NCBI GenBank assembly: GCA_963817015.1
Contig: CAWFMV010000010.1
Location: 248,001 to 312,000 of the forward strand
Reading direction: 5' to 3'
Source of the DNA: VAZQ01 sp963817015
Lineage (GTDB): Bacteria > Pseudomonadota > Alphaproteobacteria > Rhizobiales > Xanthobacteraceae
Length of the DNA: 64,000 bases
The translations under genes and the position numbers were made by a program. Within the stretch, counting starts at the first letter, position 1. Every line of letters begins with the position of its first letter. The notes under the pieces are model-generated. The model was not told the DNA's origin. It ran no database searches and worked only from the letters and a program-made list of their open reading frames with translations. Shown piece after piece: positions 40,212 through 49,265 of this stretch.

Positions 40212-40454
40212 ATGCAAGCGGCGAAGCCGGCCATTTCGGGCGCTCAAATCCGCGCGGCACGCGCCTTTCTGCGCTGGTCGGTGCAGGATCTCTCTCAGCT
40301 CTGTGGCGTTTCCGAATCAGCCATCGCGCGCGCCGAAAAGTTCGACACCGTTCCAGGCATGCGCGGCCGCAATCTCGATGCGATCCGTGCCGCCTTCGAG
40401 ATGCACGGCATCGAGTTCATCGACAGCAGCGGCGTGCGCACCCGCAAGCGCTGA
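40212..40454 (+). CDS. Small XRE-like helix-turn-helix protein
   Basis: 80 residues, intact. The middle segment LSQLCGVSESAIARAEKFDT is a helix-turn-helix of the Cro/C1 type, preceded by GAQIRAARAFLRWSVQD. The C-terminal part (LDAIRAAFEMHGIEFIDSSG) is common to small XRE regulators of Hyphomicrobiales. Its 3' two thirds are antisense to the extended C-terminal frame of the CoA ligase on the other strand. The target is unknown. Confidence 0.85.
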   Translation: MQAAKPAISGAQIRAARAFLRWSVQDLSQLCGVSESAIARAEKFDTVPGMRGRNLDAIRAAFEMHGIEFIDSSGVRTRKR

Positions 40455-42005
40455 AAGGGCAAGAAATTCCCGTACCAGATCGCGCGCTCCCGCCCCGCCC
40501 ACAACGGGGCGCGCAGCTTGAACTTCTCGATCTTGCCGTTTGGCAGCTTGGGCAATGCCTCGATGAACCGCACCTCGCGCGGGCGCTTGTAGGCAGCGAT
40601 CGCCTGCCGGCAGTGCTCGATGATCGCCTCGCCCGTCACCTCATGGCCGGGTCGCCTGACCACGAACGCCACCACCGCCTCGCCCCAGCGCGGATCGGGC
40701 CCGCCCACGACCGCGGCCTCGAGCACGCCGGGGTGCCTCATCAACGCGTTCTCGACCTCGCGTGAATAGATGTTCTCGCCGCCCGAGACGATCATCTCCT
40801 TGAGCCGGTCGACCACGTAGACGAACCCGTCGCGATCGATCTCGCCGATATCGCCGGTGTGCAGAAAGCCGCCGCGCAGCGTGGCGCGCGTGGCCTGCTC
40901 GTTGTTCCAATAGCCGGTCATCAGGGCGTCGCTGCGGATGACGATCTCGCCCGGCTCGCCGATCTCGCACGGCGAGCCGTCCGGGCGGCGCGTCTCCACA
41001 TCGCAGCCGATCATCGGCTGGCCGGCCGAGCGCAGCCGTCGCACGACGTCGGGCGCTCCCGCGACCACGTGCTGATGCGCCCGCAGCGTGCAGCCGGGAC
41101 CGCCCAATTCGGTCATGCCATAGACCTGCGTGAAGATCGGTCCGAACGCGTCGATCGCGCGCCGCAGCAGGCTCTCGGGCATCGGAGCTGCCGAATAGAT
41201 GATCTTCTGCAGCGACGGCAGCGTCGCCCGGCTGCCGCCTGCATCGAGGAGATCGCTCAGCATGGTCGGCGCGAGCAATGTCGCGGTCGCCGCATGATCG
41301 CGCACGCTCGCCATGAATTCGGCTGGACGGAATGCGCGATGCAGGATGATGGGACAGCCGAACACCGAGTTCATCAGCCACAGATTGCGCGCCCCGATGT
41401 GATAGAGCGGCATGACCAGCGCGAAGCGATCGGTCGGCCGCACCTCGCCTTCCAGCGCCGAGATGCGCGCCGACTGCATCTGCCCGCCGTGGCTGAGCAT
41501 CACGCCTTTCGGCCGCCCGGTGGTGCCGCTGGTGTAGATCAGGAACGCCATCGCATCCGGCCCGACCGGCGTGCGCATGTCATCGGGCGCGGCGCCGCGC
41601 CAGCGCAGCTTCGTACGACTCGCCTGCGCCGATGGTCAGGATTTCGTGCAATGCGCTGCGGGCAACGGCCTCGACCTTCGGCAACAATTCGGCCTCGGCG
41701 ATCAGAACCTTGGGAGCGCTGTCGGCGAGAATGTAGCTGACCTCGGGCGCGGCCAGGCGATAGTTCACCGTGACCGTCGCCCAGCCGCCGAGTTCCGCCG
41801 CCGCATAGGCCTCCATGTATTCGGGGCAGTTCTGCGCCAGCACCGCGACGCGGTCGCCCGGTCCGACGCCGAGCGCCGACAGCGCCCGCGCCAGCCGGAA
41901 AGCACGCTCGGCGAATTGCCGATGCGTGATCGAGCGCCCCTCGAACACAATGGCGGGAGCGTCGGCCCGTAGCCGCAAGTTTCGCCTTGTCAGATCGCCG
42001 AGCAT
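40295..42005 (-). CDS. AMP-forming acyl-CoA ligase
   Basis: Activates a carboxylic acid to its CoA thioester through an acyl-adenylate. Motifs: YTSGTTGRPKGVMLSHG, QVYGMTELGG, GFLHTGDIGEIDRDGFVYVV and the catalytic Lys in LPNGKIEKFKLR. The N-terminus LRADAPAIVFEGRSITHRQF is normal. ATG 42005 has GAGGGG upstream. One frame change lies near 41578. Conserved homology ends near 40490, about where a normal ligase stops, but the frame stays open to 40295 and overlaps the XRE gene by 160 bases; a missed stop or base error is likely. It is divergent from a Bug gene, so it may act on the acid that protein captures. Confidence 0.87.
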
Positions 42006-42193
42006 CGCCCCTCAAGACCTCAACAACATGAGCTCACCAACATGAGCCCACCGAATTGTTGCTGCGGCCACGCGATCTGGCAAGCGCTCGCGGCGAGCGA
42101 GAGCGCTCGCGGCGACACGGAATCGGCGCTTGCATGCGGGCATTGGCGTCGGGCACTCTCTTGACAAAAGACGCTTAGACGCCGGGGAGAACC
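42006..42193. promoter_or_regulatory. Divergent intergenic region
   Basis: 188 bp between the leftward CoA ligase and the rightward Bug gene; both promoters should be here. ATGAGCTCACCAACATGAGC contains a direct repeat of CATGAGC near 42027-42045. I see no clear operator. Confidence 0.35.
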
Positions 42194-43269
42194 ATGCATA
42201 TTCGCGGCCTTGCGGCACGCTCCATCGTGGCGGCACTGATCGCCGTCGCTGCACTTGGCGTTGCCCAGCGGGAAAGCGCGCTGGCTCAGCCGGTCGCGGA
42301 CTTCTACCGCGGCAAGCAGCTCAAGGTGATCATCCGCGCGGCTCCGGGCGGCAACTATGACCTCTATCTGAGGCTGCTCGCCCGCCACATCGTCCGCCAT
42401 ATCCCGGGCAACCCGACGGCCGTTCCCATGAACATGCCGGGCGGCGGTGGACTCACTTCGCTCAACTATTTCGACAAGGTCGCGCCGCATGACGGCACCA
42501 CGCTCACCATGGTGACCCAGACCCAGCCGATGGATCAGGCACTCGGCCTCGACAAGAGCAACATCGACATGCGCGCGCTCAACTGGATCGGCAACATGAG
42601 CGACGAGAACCTGTTCCTGCTGACACGCCGCTCGTCCGCCACCAGGACGCTCGAGGATGCGAAGCAGCGCGAGACCACGCTCGCCGCAACCGGTGCCGGC
42701 GGCAGCGAGGTGATCCTCGTCTCGATCCTCAACCAGTTCCTGGGGACGCGGTTCAAGAACATCATCGGCTATCGCAACGAGCCCGGAGATGAATCTCGCC
42801 ATGGAGCGCGGCGAGACCGAAGGCCGCATCACCACCAACCTGCGCGCGCTGTTCGCCAGCCAGCCGAGCGGCGCCGCCGGCTTCAATCTCATCCTCCAGA
42901 CCGGCATGCAGGTGGACAAGGATCAGCCCGAACGTTCCGCTGCTGCGCAATCTGGCGCGTTCGCCGAACGACAAGCTCGCGTTCGACTTCATCTCCCGCA
43001 CCATGGCGCTGGCGCGCCCGGTCGCCACCAATGACAACGTGCCGCCCGAGCGGGTCGAGGCGCTGCGCCGGGCCTTCGACGCCACCATGAAGGACACGGA
43101 TTTCCTGGCCGAGGCCAGGCAGCAGGATCTCGACATCAGCCCCTGGACCGGCGAGGAGCTGCAGAAGACGGTGGTCGAGATCGTCAACGCGCAACCCGCC
43201 GTGCTGGAGCAGATCAGGAAAGCGATCCAGAGCGGATCGGTCTCCGAGGAGCGCAAGGAGCCTCGGTAG
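42194..43269 (+). CDS. Bug/TctC-family solute-binding protein 3
   Basis: About 358 residues. A signal peptide (SIVAALIAVAALGVAQRESALA) precedes VADFYRGKQLKVIIRAAPGG, YDLYLRLLARHIVRHIPGNP, AVPMNMPGGGGLTSLNYFDK and APHDGTTLTMVTQTQ. The C-terminal half has VPPERVEALRRAFDATMKDT and DLDISPWTGEELQKTVVEIV. Frame changes lie near 42785 and 42930. CGGGGAG precedes ATG 42194. It is most like the proteins at 20402 and 50662 (same DFY-GK opening), which form a subgroup distinct from the receptor at 11016. Ligand probably a carboxylic acid; unproven. Confidence 0.88.
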
Positions 43270-43320
43270 TGACACCTATCCGTTCGTCCCGCAGAAGAAA
43301 TATGTGAAGCAAGGATCTCC

Positions 43321-43490
43321 CGCTGTCGTCCCCGCGAAGGCGGGGACCCATACGCCGCAGCAAAGGCGATGTGGCAGGGCCAGCGATAACCGAAAGCGTG
43401 GTGGTTATGGGTCCCCGCTTGCGCGGGGACGACAGCGGATGGTTTCGTGCCAACAGAAAGTCTGGATTCCCGCTTGCGCGGGAATGAACG
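43321..43490. repeat. GTCCCCGC-family palindromic elements (two units)
   Basis: Unit one, 43321-43437, has perfect 16-bp inverted ends CGCTGTCGTCCCCGCG and CGCGGGGACGACAGCG, with internal hairpins and the GACCCATA/TATGGGTC junctions. Unit two, about 43460-43490, is a single hairpin ATTCCCGC-TTGC-GCGGGAAT. They fill the gap between the convergent Bug and racemase-like genes. No coding sequence is present. Confidence 0.85.
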
Positions 43491-43511
43491 GAGAATGTGG
43501 CTGCGCTTAAG

Positions 43512-44252
43512 CTACTTCCCCTTCACCAATCCTGACTTCGGCCAGTACGCGCGGCTGTAGTTGAGCTTGAGGCTCACCAGCATGGCGGCAAGCCTGATCG
43601 GCGCGCCGATGCCTTCGACCACGGGAACGCCCAGCTCCTGCATCAGCCAGTCGGGCTTGATGTGCACCGGACATTGGGTGATGCCCATCGGCAGGATCAC
43701 GTCGGCGCCGAGCTTGACCAGCTCGCGCGCATTGTCGACGAACCGGCTCACCACCTTGTCACGGTTGGCGATGATGTCCGGCAGCTCGAACCCGCAGGTG
43801 CGCCAGCCGACCACCTTGTCGATCATGTGGAAGCGCTCGACCATGCGGTAGCCGAGCGGAATGACGAAGTCGTCGTACATGATGATGCCGAAACGGCGGC
43901 CGAGCATCGAGGCGATGTGCAGCATCGACTCGCTCGGACCGACCACCGGGATGTCGACCACGCAGCGGCCGGCATCGACGCCGAGATCGAGCGTGCCGAG
44001 CGGCACCACCGCGTCGTAGCCTTGCCGCTCGGCCTCGCGAAACGCATCGAGGAACGGCGGCACCGCGACGCCCAGAAGGTCGGGCGCATTGCCGAGAAAA
44101 TACGGCGTCGCCTTCACCGATACGATCCCGACCTCGACCTCGGCGGAGGAATAGGCGAGCGCCGCATCCTCGCGCCGCTTGCGCTCCTCGGGCGGATATT
44201 CACCGACCACGAAGGCGACCCGGATCTTGCGGCCTGCCGCTGCGTCCCACAT
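43512..44252 (-). CDS. Asp/Glu racemase-superfamily protein A
   Basis: Intact 246-residue protein of the fold shared by Asp/Glu racemase, hydantoin racemase, maleate isomerase and arylmalonate decarboxylase. Visible pieces: RVAFVVGEYPPEERKRREDA, VEVGIVSVKATPYFLGN, AVVPLGTLDLGVDAGR, PVVGPSESMLHIASMLGRRF and ADVILPMGITQCPVHIKPDW. In the first half, where these enzymes have a catalytic Cys, the sequence is PLGTLDLG (residues 84-91) with no Cys; the second-half position has Cys194 in GITQCP. This arrangement with one cysteine recalls arylmalonate decarboxylase chemistry, but identity is not certain. GGGAGGGA precedes ATG 44252. It follows the hydratase/lyase gene by 16 bases. Confidence 0.75.
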   Translation of the reverse strand: MWDAAAGRKIRVAFVVGEYPPEERKRREDAALAYSSAEVEVGIVSVKATPYFLGNAPDLLGVAVPPFLDAFREAERQGYDAVVPLGTLDLGVDAGRCVVDIPVVGPSESMLHIASMLGRRFGIIMYDDFVIPLGYRMVERFHMIDKVVGWRTCGFELPDIIANRDKVVSRFVDNARELVKLGADVILPMGITQCPVHIKPDWLMQELGVPVVEGIGAPIRLAAMLVSLKLNYSRAYWPKSGLVKGK

Positions 44253-44268
44253 CGTCCCTCCCTGCCCT

Positions 44269-45088
44269 CTACGGCTTGATCTGTCTCGTGGCTCTGCAGC
44301 CCGGGCTTGAACTTGCCTTCGACGAAATCGCGCACGCCGGAATCCTTCCAGCCCACGCGCTGCCGGTTCTGCAGCTCCTCTTCCTTGGCGTTGGTGTAGT
44401 TCATCGACGCTTCCCAGGTCATCTCGAGCGAGAAGCGATAGCCTTCCTTCGTGGCCCGCAGCGCGGCGGGATCCTTTGCAGCGATGTCGCGCGCGACCGC
44501 CATGGTCTCCTCCTTGAGGCGCGCGAGCGGCACCGCGAAGTTGACGAAGCCCATCGCGGCCGCCGCCTTGCCGTCGAAGCGGCGCCCGGTGAGGCCATAG
44601 AAGAGCGCGTCGCGCGGCCGGAACAGATTGGCGAGCGACTTGCTCACGCTGCCGCCCGGAAAGCCCTTGAAGTTGATCTCCGACAGCCCGAACGTCGCCT
44701 CCTCGGCCGCGATCGCGAGATCGCAGCCTTCGACGATCGAGAACGCGCCGCCGAAGCAATAGCCGTTCACCATCGCGATTGTCGGCTTCGGGAAATAGCG
44801 CAGCGTGCGCCCGCGCCATTCGGTCGCGAGCCGGATCACGCGGTCGTAGCGCGCCGGCTGGTCCTTGAGCGCGTGGAAGACCTCCTTGAGGTCCATCCCG
44901 GCGCAGAAGGCGTCGCCCGCGCCGGTGATCACCAGCACGCGCGCCTCGTCGTCGTAGCGCAGCTCCTCGAGCGCGGCCGTCATGTCCTCGTGCAGCTGAG
45001 GATTCATGGCGTTCTTCTTGTCGGGCCGGTTGAAGCTCACCAGCGCGACGCCGCCCGTCTTCTCGATTGCTACGGTTGCATAGGCCAT
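44269..45088 (-). CDS. Hydroxycinnamoyl-CoA hydratase/lyase-like enzyme 2
   Basis: Crotonase-family protein, about 273 residues. Blocks ALVSFNRPDKKNAMNPQLHE, ITGAGDAFCAGMDLKEVFHA, KPTIAMVNGYCFGGAFS and ATFGLSEINFKGFPGGSVSK match the hydroxycinnamoyl-CoA hydratase/lyase group. The catalytic Glu (GLSEINF), the Ser of FGGAFS and the Tyr of MNYTNAKEEE are in place; the Tyr normally in KEYF is Val here. The stop at 44269 assumes one base change near 44300; without it the frame runs into the next gene. GGAGG precedes ATG 45088. It lies between the HbpS-like and racemase-like genes. A different acyl-CoA substrate from the 17271 enzyme is likely. Confidence 0.82.
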
Positions 45089-45106
45089 GGTGGCCTCCTG
45101 TCGTTG

Positions 45107-45520
45107 TTACTTCTTGAGCTTCGGCTTGCCGAAGCCGTCAGCGCCGGCCTTGGCGACCGGCTCATCGTCCTTATCGATGCCGGACACGCCAATGCCGCCG
45201 ACGCAAACGTCCTCGAACAGCAGCGGATGGCCGCCCTCGACGCCGAGATAGTTGGGGCTCATGAGGAACTCAGGTCGCTCCCGCACCCGCTTGCCGAACG
45301 CACCGCTCGGGCGCCCGCGAAACGCGGCAGTGCGGCCCTTTGCCCTCGCCATCTCGACCGTGTTCACGCCATTGACGTCCGGGCGCTCCAGATAAAGCAG
45401 GTACCCGCCCTCGTCGACCACTGCGATTGTCGGCTCCCGCTTGAGCTTGGCGGCATGCTTCTTGGCGGCAGCGACAACGCGCTGAACGTCGTCGGTGGTC
45501 AGGCACGGCTTGTTGCGCAT
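45107..45520 (-). CDS. HbpS/GlcG-like haem-binding-family protein
   Basis: About 137 residues, intact. The sequence CLTTDDVQRVVAAAKKHAA, PTIAVVDEGGYLLYLERPD, KGRTAAFRGRPSGAFGKR and VCVGGIGVSGIDKDDEPVAK is the GlcG/HbpS (DUF336) fold. Members bind haem or corrinoids, or accompany catabolic operons as accessory proteins with unclear roles. ATG 45520 is about nine bases after GGGAGGA; the earlier ATG 45529 is too close to it. First gene of a three-gene minus-strand operon with the hydratase/lyase (18 bases downstream) and racemase-like protein. Divergent from a MmgE/PrpD gene. No signal peptide. Confidence 0.87.
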   Translation of the reverse strand: MRNKPCLTTDDVQRVVAAAKKHAAKLKREPTIAVVDEGGYLLYLERPDVNGVNTVEMARAKGRTAAFRGRPSGAFGKRVRERPEFLMSPNYLGVEGGHPLLFEDVCVGGIGVSGIDKDDEPVAKAGADGFGKPKLKK

Positions 45521-45629
45521 TGGCTTCATTCCTCCCGGAGATGTCGATGGCAGATTTGCAAGGCGGGGATGATGCAGGCTGCTATGATGTGCTAAATCCG
45601 TCAAGCTCCCGCCCCGATTGAACGCCCTC

Positions 45630-47018
45630 ATGAGTGAAAAATCCCACGATCACGCCGCCTCGGTTGTGCGGCAACTTGCCGACTGGATCGGCTCGTTCGC
45701 CGCGAGCCCGCTGCCGCCAGCGACCGTCGAGCGCGCCCGCGCGCTCCTCCTCGATGCCCTGGCCTGCGCGCTCTATGCCAGCACCGACGACAAGTCGGCG
45801 AGCGCGATCCGCACCGTCACGCAGCTCTCCGGGATCGGCACCTGCACAATTATAGGAACGCGGCTGCGCACGGGCCTGCCGCTCGCCGCCTTCGCCAACG
45901 GCGTATTGATCCGCACCCTCGACCTCAATGACACCTATACCGGGCCGCGCCAGATCGGGCACCCGAGCGACAATATCGGCGCTGCGCTGGCGGCTGCCGA
46001 GATGGCCGACCGCTCCGGGCTCGATCTCCTGCGCGCCCTTCGCATGGGCTACGAGATCTACGGCCGGGTGCTCGACCTCAGCGATCCCGACAGCCCGTGG
46101 GACCACGTCACGGTCTCCGGCATCGTGACCGCCGCCATGATCGGCTATCTCATACGGCTCTCGCCTGTGCGCCTTGCGCACGCGATCGCGCTCGCGGCCT
46201 CGCACAGCGCGACGCTCGGCGAGGTGCGCGTGGGTCACGTGTCGGCGGCGAAGTCGATTGCCAATTCGGTCGTGGTGCAGACCGCCGCACTGATGACGCT
46301 GCTGGCCGCCGAGGGTGTCACCGGCCCGGGCGAGGCGATCGAGGGCGCGCGAGGCTATGCCAGGCTGATCATGGACGGCGCCGACTTCGCGCAGTTCTTC
46401 GCGACCGGGCAGGACACCGACCGGCTGATGGCGGTCGGCCTCAAGCAATATCCCTGCTTCGCGCTCGGACAGGGACCGATCTCGGCGGCGATCGAGCTGC
46501 GCAAGCGGCTGCCGGCGCAGGCCGAGATTGCCAAGCTCACGATCGCGGTCGCCAACACCGGCGCCGCCCGCCTGCGGCTCTCCGATACGCTCGGGCGCGT
46601 GCCGAGCTCGCAGGAGGCCGCCGACCACAGCGTCTATTTCCTGGTCGCGGTCGCGTTGCTGGACGGCCGCTTCGGGCTTGATCAGCTCACCGGCGGGCGC
46701 TGGCAGGATGCCGACGTGCGCGCCCTGATCGAGCGCACGGAAGCCACGATCGATCCCGCGCTCAAGCCTCCGACCTCGCTGCCCTGCCGGCTCGAGGCTA
46801 CAATGACGAACGGAGAGACCATCGTGATCGAGCGCAAAGTAACGCCCGGCATGCCGGCGATGCCGCTATCCTGGGACGAGGTGACCGAGAAATTCCGCCG
46901 CTGCGCCGCGGGCGTTATCAGCGAGGAGGCGCAGAGCAATGTGATCGACGCGGTTGTGCGGATCGAGGCGCTGCCTTCGGTGCGCCCGTTGCTTGGAGCG
47001 CTGGTTCCGGGCCGATGA
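45630..47018 (+). CDS. MmgE/PrpD-family protein 1
   Basis: Intact, about 462 residues. The family includes 2-methylcitrate dehydratase, aconitate decarboxylase and similar enzymes acting on tri- or dicarboxylic acids. Typical blocks: ATVERARALLLDALACALYA, GLPLAAFANGVLIRTLDLND, IGHPSDNIGAALAAAEMADR and LKQYPCFALGQGPISAAIEL. The Asp/Asn/His of LDLNDTY and GHPSDN lie where the active site is found. ATG 45630 is used; TTG 45618 is also in frame and neither has a good ribosome site. Divergent from the HbpS-like operon with about 110 bp between starts. The exact reaction cannot be read from sequence. Confidence 0.88.
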   Translation: MSEKSHDHAASVVRQLADWIGSFAASPLPPATVERARALLLDALACALYASTDDKSASAIRTVTQLSGIGTCTIIGTRLRTGLPLAAFANGVLIRTLDLNDTYTGPRQIGHPSDNIGAALAAAEMADRSGLDLLRALRMGYEIYGRVLDLSDPDSPWDHVTVSGIVTAAMIGYLIRLSPVRLAHAIALAASHSATLGEVRVGHVSAAKSIANSVVVQTAALMTLLAAEGVTGPGEAIEGARGYARLIMDGADFAQFFATGQDTDRLMAVGLKQYPCFALGQGPISAAIELRKRLPAQAEIAKLTIAVANTGAARLRLSDTLGRVPSSQEAADHSVYFLVAVALLDGRFGLDQLTGGRWQDADVRALIERTEATIDPALKPPTSLPCRLEATMTNGETIVIERKVTPGMPAMPLSWDEVTEKFRRCAAGVISEEAQSNVIDAVVRIEALPSVRPLLGALVPGR

Positions 47019-47221
47019 GACGGCCCGCGCTTACAGTAAGGTTCTGTGAATTGAACTAAGCGCGCGCAATCCGAAACGGCTCACTACCACGCAAGACGGC
47101 GCGCCCGCGTCCCCCAAATGGAGTACCAATCAAAGATCGCAATTGTGTAACGATTCGCGCCATACTTCCGCTCCGATGGTGCAGTCCAGGAAGGCCCGCC
47201 TTTGTCTTTGACGGCGGTGCC
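47019..47221. promoter_or_regulatory. Upstream region of LuxR-type regulator
   Basis: 203 bp without a gene, lower in GC around 47030-47160. It should hold the regulator promoter and perhaps the end signal of the MmgE/PrpD gene. No clear palindrome was found. Confidence 0.35.
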
Positions 47222-48358
47222 ATGTCAGAATCTGAACAACTCTCCGCGCTGATCGGCGAGATCTACGACGCGGCGCTCGACCTGACGCTGTGGCCAAAGG
47301 TGCTCGCGGAGTCCGCACGGTTCGTCGATGGCTTCTCGGCGGCGCTCGTCTTCAAAGACGCGACCAAGAAGAGCGGGAACCTTTATTACGACACCGGGGA
47401 CATCGAGCCACACTACAAGCAGCTCTATTTCGACACTTACGTGAGGCTCGATCCCTCCACGACCAGCCATGTCCTCGCCGAGATCGGCGAACCGATCGCC
47501 ACCGGGGATATCATGCCCTACGACGAGTTCCTGGAAACCCGCTTCTATAAGGAATGGGCACGGCCGCAGCAGCTGGTCGACTTCGTGACCGCCGTGCTCG
47601 AGAAGTCAGCGACAGGCGCCGCCTTGTTCGGCGTTTTTCGGCACGAACGGGATGGACCGGCTGACGACGAGATGCGCCGGCGCATGCGGCTGATCATCCC
47701 GCATATTCGTCGCGCGGCGTTGATCGGCCGGGTGATCGATCTCAAGACAACCGAAGCCGACAGTCTCGCCGACACCGTCGACGGCATCAGCGCCGGAATG
47801 TTCATGGTCGATGCGAGCACACGGATCGTCCACGCCAATGCGAGCGGCCATGCCATGCTGGCCCAAGGTTCGCTCTTGCGTGTGGTGGGCGGCAAGCTCG
47901 CCCCCAACGATGCGAGCGCAGAGCAGGGGTTGAACGACGTCTGCGCCATGGCCGACGGCGGCGATGCGGCCGTGGGGGTCAAGGGAATCGCAATACCGTT
48001 GACGGCGCGCGACGGCGAGCGCCACGTGGCCCACGTGCTGCCGCTGACGTCAGGTGCGCGCCGCCGGGCTGGCTCCACCTATGCGGCCGCCGCCGCCGTG
48101 TTCGTCCATAAGGCGGCGCTGGACTCGCCTCCCCCGCAAGCGGTTGTCGCCAAGCTTTACAAGCTGACGCCGACCGAGCTGCGGGTGCTGCTCGCCATCG
48201 TGCAGGTTGGCGGCGTCCCCGAGGTCGCGGAGGCGCTGGGCATCGCCGAGTCCACCGTGAAGACGCATCTGATGCGGCTGTTCGCAAAGACCGGCACCAA
48301 GCGCCAGGCCGACCTCGTCAAGGTGGTGGCCGCCTATGTCAATCCTCTCGTGAGCTGA
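47222..48358 (+). CDS. LuxR-family transcriptional regulator
   Basis: Intact 378-residue regulator. The C-terminal DNA-binding domain (about 310-372) reads LTPTELRVLLAIVQVGGVPE, VAEALGIAESTVKTHLMRLF and AKTGTKRQADLVKVV, the standard LuxR four-helix pattern. The N-terminal 190 residues resemble sensory domains (SALIGEIYDAALDLTLWPKV, GFSAALVFKDATKKSG), followed by a PAS-like stretch (GMFMVDASTRIVHANASGHA). It is not a quorum-sensing autoinducer type by sequence. Standing between two MmgE/PrpD modules, it is the only obvious regulator near them and may respond to their substrate. Confidence 0.9.
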   Translation: MSESEQLSALIGEIYDAALDLTLWPKVLAESARFVDGFSAALVFKDATKKSGNLYYDTGDIEPHYKQLYFDTYVRLDPSTTSHVLAEIGEPIATGDIMPYDEFLETRFYKEWARPQQLVDFVTAVLEKSATGAALFGVFRHERDGPADDEMRRRMRLIIPHIRRAALIGRVIDLKTTEADSLADTVDGISAGMFMVDASTRIVHANASGHAMLAQGSLLRVVGGKLAPNDASAEQGLNDVCAMADGGDAAVGVKGIAIPLTARDGERHVAHVLPLTSGARRRAGSTYAAAAAVFVHKAALDSPPPQAVVAKLYKLTPTELRVLLAIVQVGGVPEVAEALGIAESTVKTHLMRLFAKTGTKRQADLVKVVAAYVNPLVS

Positions 48359-48408
48359 TGCACACCCGTTCGTAAGATGTGGCCGGCATCGGGCGTAGCG
48401 TGCACCTT

Positions 48409-49152
48409 CTAATCCGTCGCCAACAGCCGCCCGTGGCCCTTGATCGGTGTCCAGTCCTCGAGCAGATGCAAAATGTCCCAGAGCTGCGCGGTCTGATTGC
48501 AGAGCGCGGGCTTGCCGAACTCCTCCTCGAGGCGATTGCACACCGGCTCGGATAGCCAGGTGCCGCCGCCAACATAGATCGCGTCGCAATCCGGATTGTC
48601 TTGAAAGGCGCGGCGGCCGAGCTCATAGGCCATCACCATGTGATCGCGCGAGTTGATCTTCTGGAACTCCGACGGCGGCAGCTCGTTGGTGGCGGCGCCG
48701 CAAACCGCGACGCCCTCACGCGCCAGGAACTCGCCCAGCACCTTGTTCATGGCATCCGACCACTTGTTGACCAGCGCCATTTTCCTGATGCCGAGGTAGC
48801 GCGCGGCGCGACAGACTGCGAGCACCGTCGAGGACGCCTTGACGCCGGTGTGGCTCGCCATGAAGTCGATCATGCGATCGTGCGCCGCAACCCCGATCAG
48901 CGTCGGCAGCGGCGTGCCGCTCTGCACCACCAGGCTCACGCCGCGCTCCATCAGCTTGTCGAGGTTCGCCGCGAGCGGCTTGAGCAGCGCGCGATCGACA
49001 TCGTTGGCTGAGAACTCGGCAAGCCCGATCGGGATCATCACCTGCATCACGCCGGGCGGCGCCAGCCGGTAGAACTCGTAGGCCGCGTTGTCGATGATCG
49101 ACAGCGGCAGCAGCACGCCGACCTTGTGCTTGGGCAGATAGCTTTCGAACAT
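48409..49152 (-). CDS. Asp/Glu racemase-superfamily protein B
   Basis: Intact 247-residue protein resembling maleate isomerase and arylmalonate decarboxylase (KVGVLLPLSIIDNAAYEFYR, VSLVVQSGTPLPTLIGVAAH, ASSTVLAVCRAARYLGIRKM, CDAIYVGGGTWLSEPV). Both catalytic Cys positions are changed: the first reads Ser78-Gly-Thr in VQSGTPLP, the second Gly-Gly-Thr at 195-198 in GGGTWL. If the alignment by eye is right, it cannot use the usual two-Cys mechanism. GGGAGGAACG precedes ATG 49152. Divergent from MmgE/PrpD protein 2 with 113 bp between. This mirrors the pairing of racemase-like A with MmgE/PrpD 1. Confidence 0.75.
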   Translation of the reverse strand: MFESYLPKHKVGVLLPLSIIDNAAYEFYRLAPPGVMQVMIPIGLAEFSANDVDRALLKPLAANLDKLMERGVSLVVQSGTPLPTLIGVAAHDRMIDFMASHTGVKASSTVLAVCRAARYLGIRKMALVNKWSDAMNKVLGEFLAREGVAVCGAATNELPPSEFQKINSRDHMVMAYELGRRAFQDNPDCDAIYVGGGTWLSEPVCNRLEEEFGKPALCNQTAQLWDILHLLEDWTPIKGHGRLLATD

Positions 49153-49265
49153 CGTTCCTCCCGGGCCATTCTTGTTGGTGTGGCCGCAGCCTCGCCGTTC
49201 GTCCCCGCGGAGTTTGTGGCTCGATTTCAATAAAACATCAACTGGTGTAAGAGCGGTACCCAGCC

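Noticed and set aside
43321..43490. Possible CRISPR-like repeats
   Set aside because: The repeats are inverted palindromes of unequal spacing and not regularly spaced direct repeats, and no cas gene is present.
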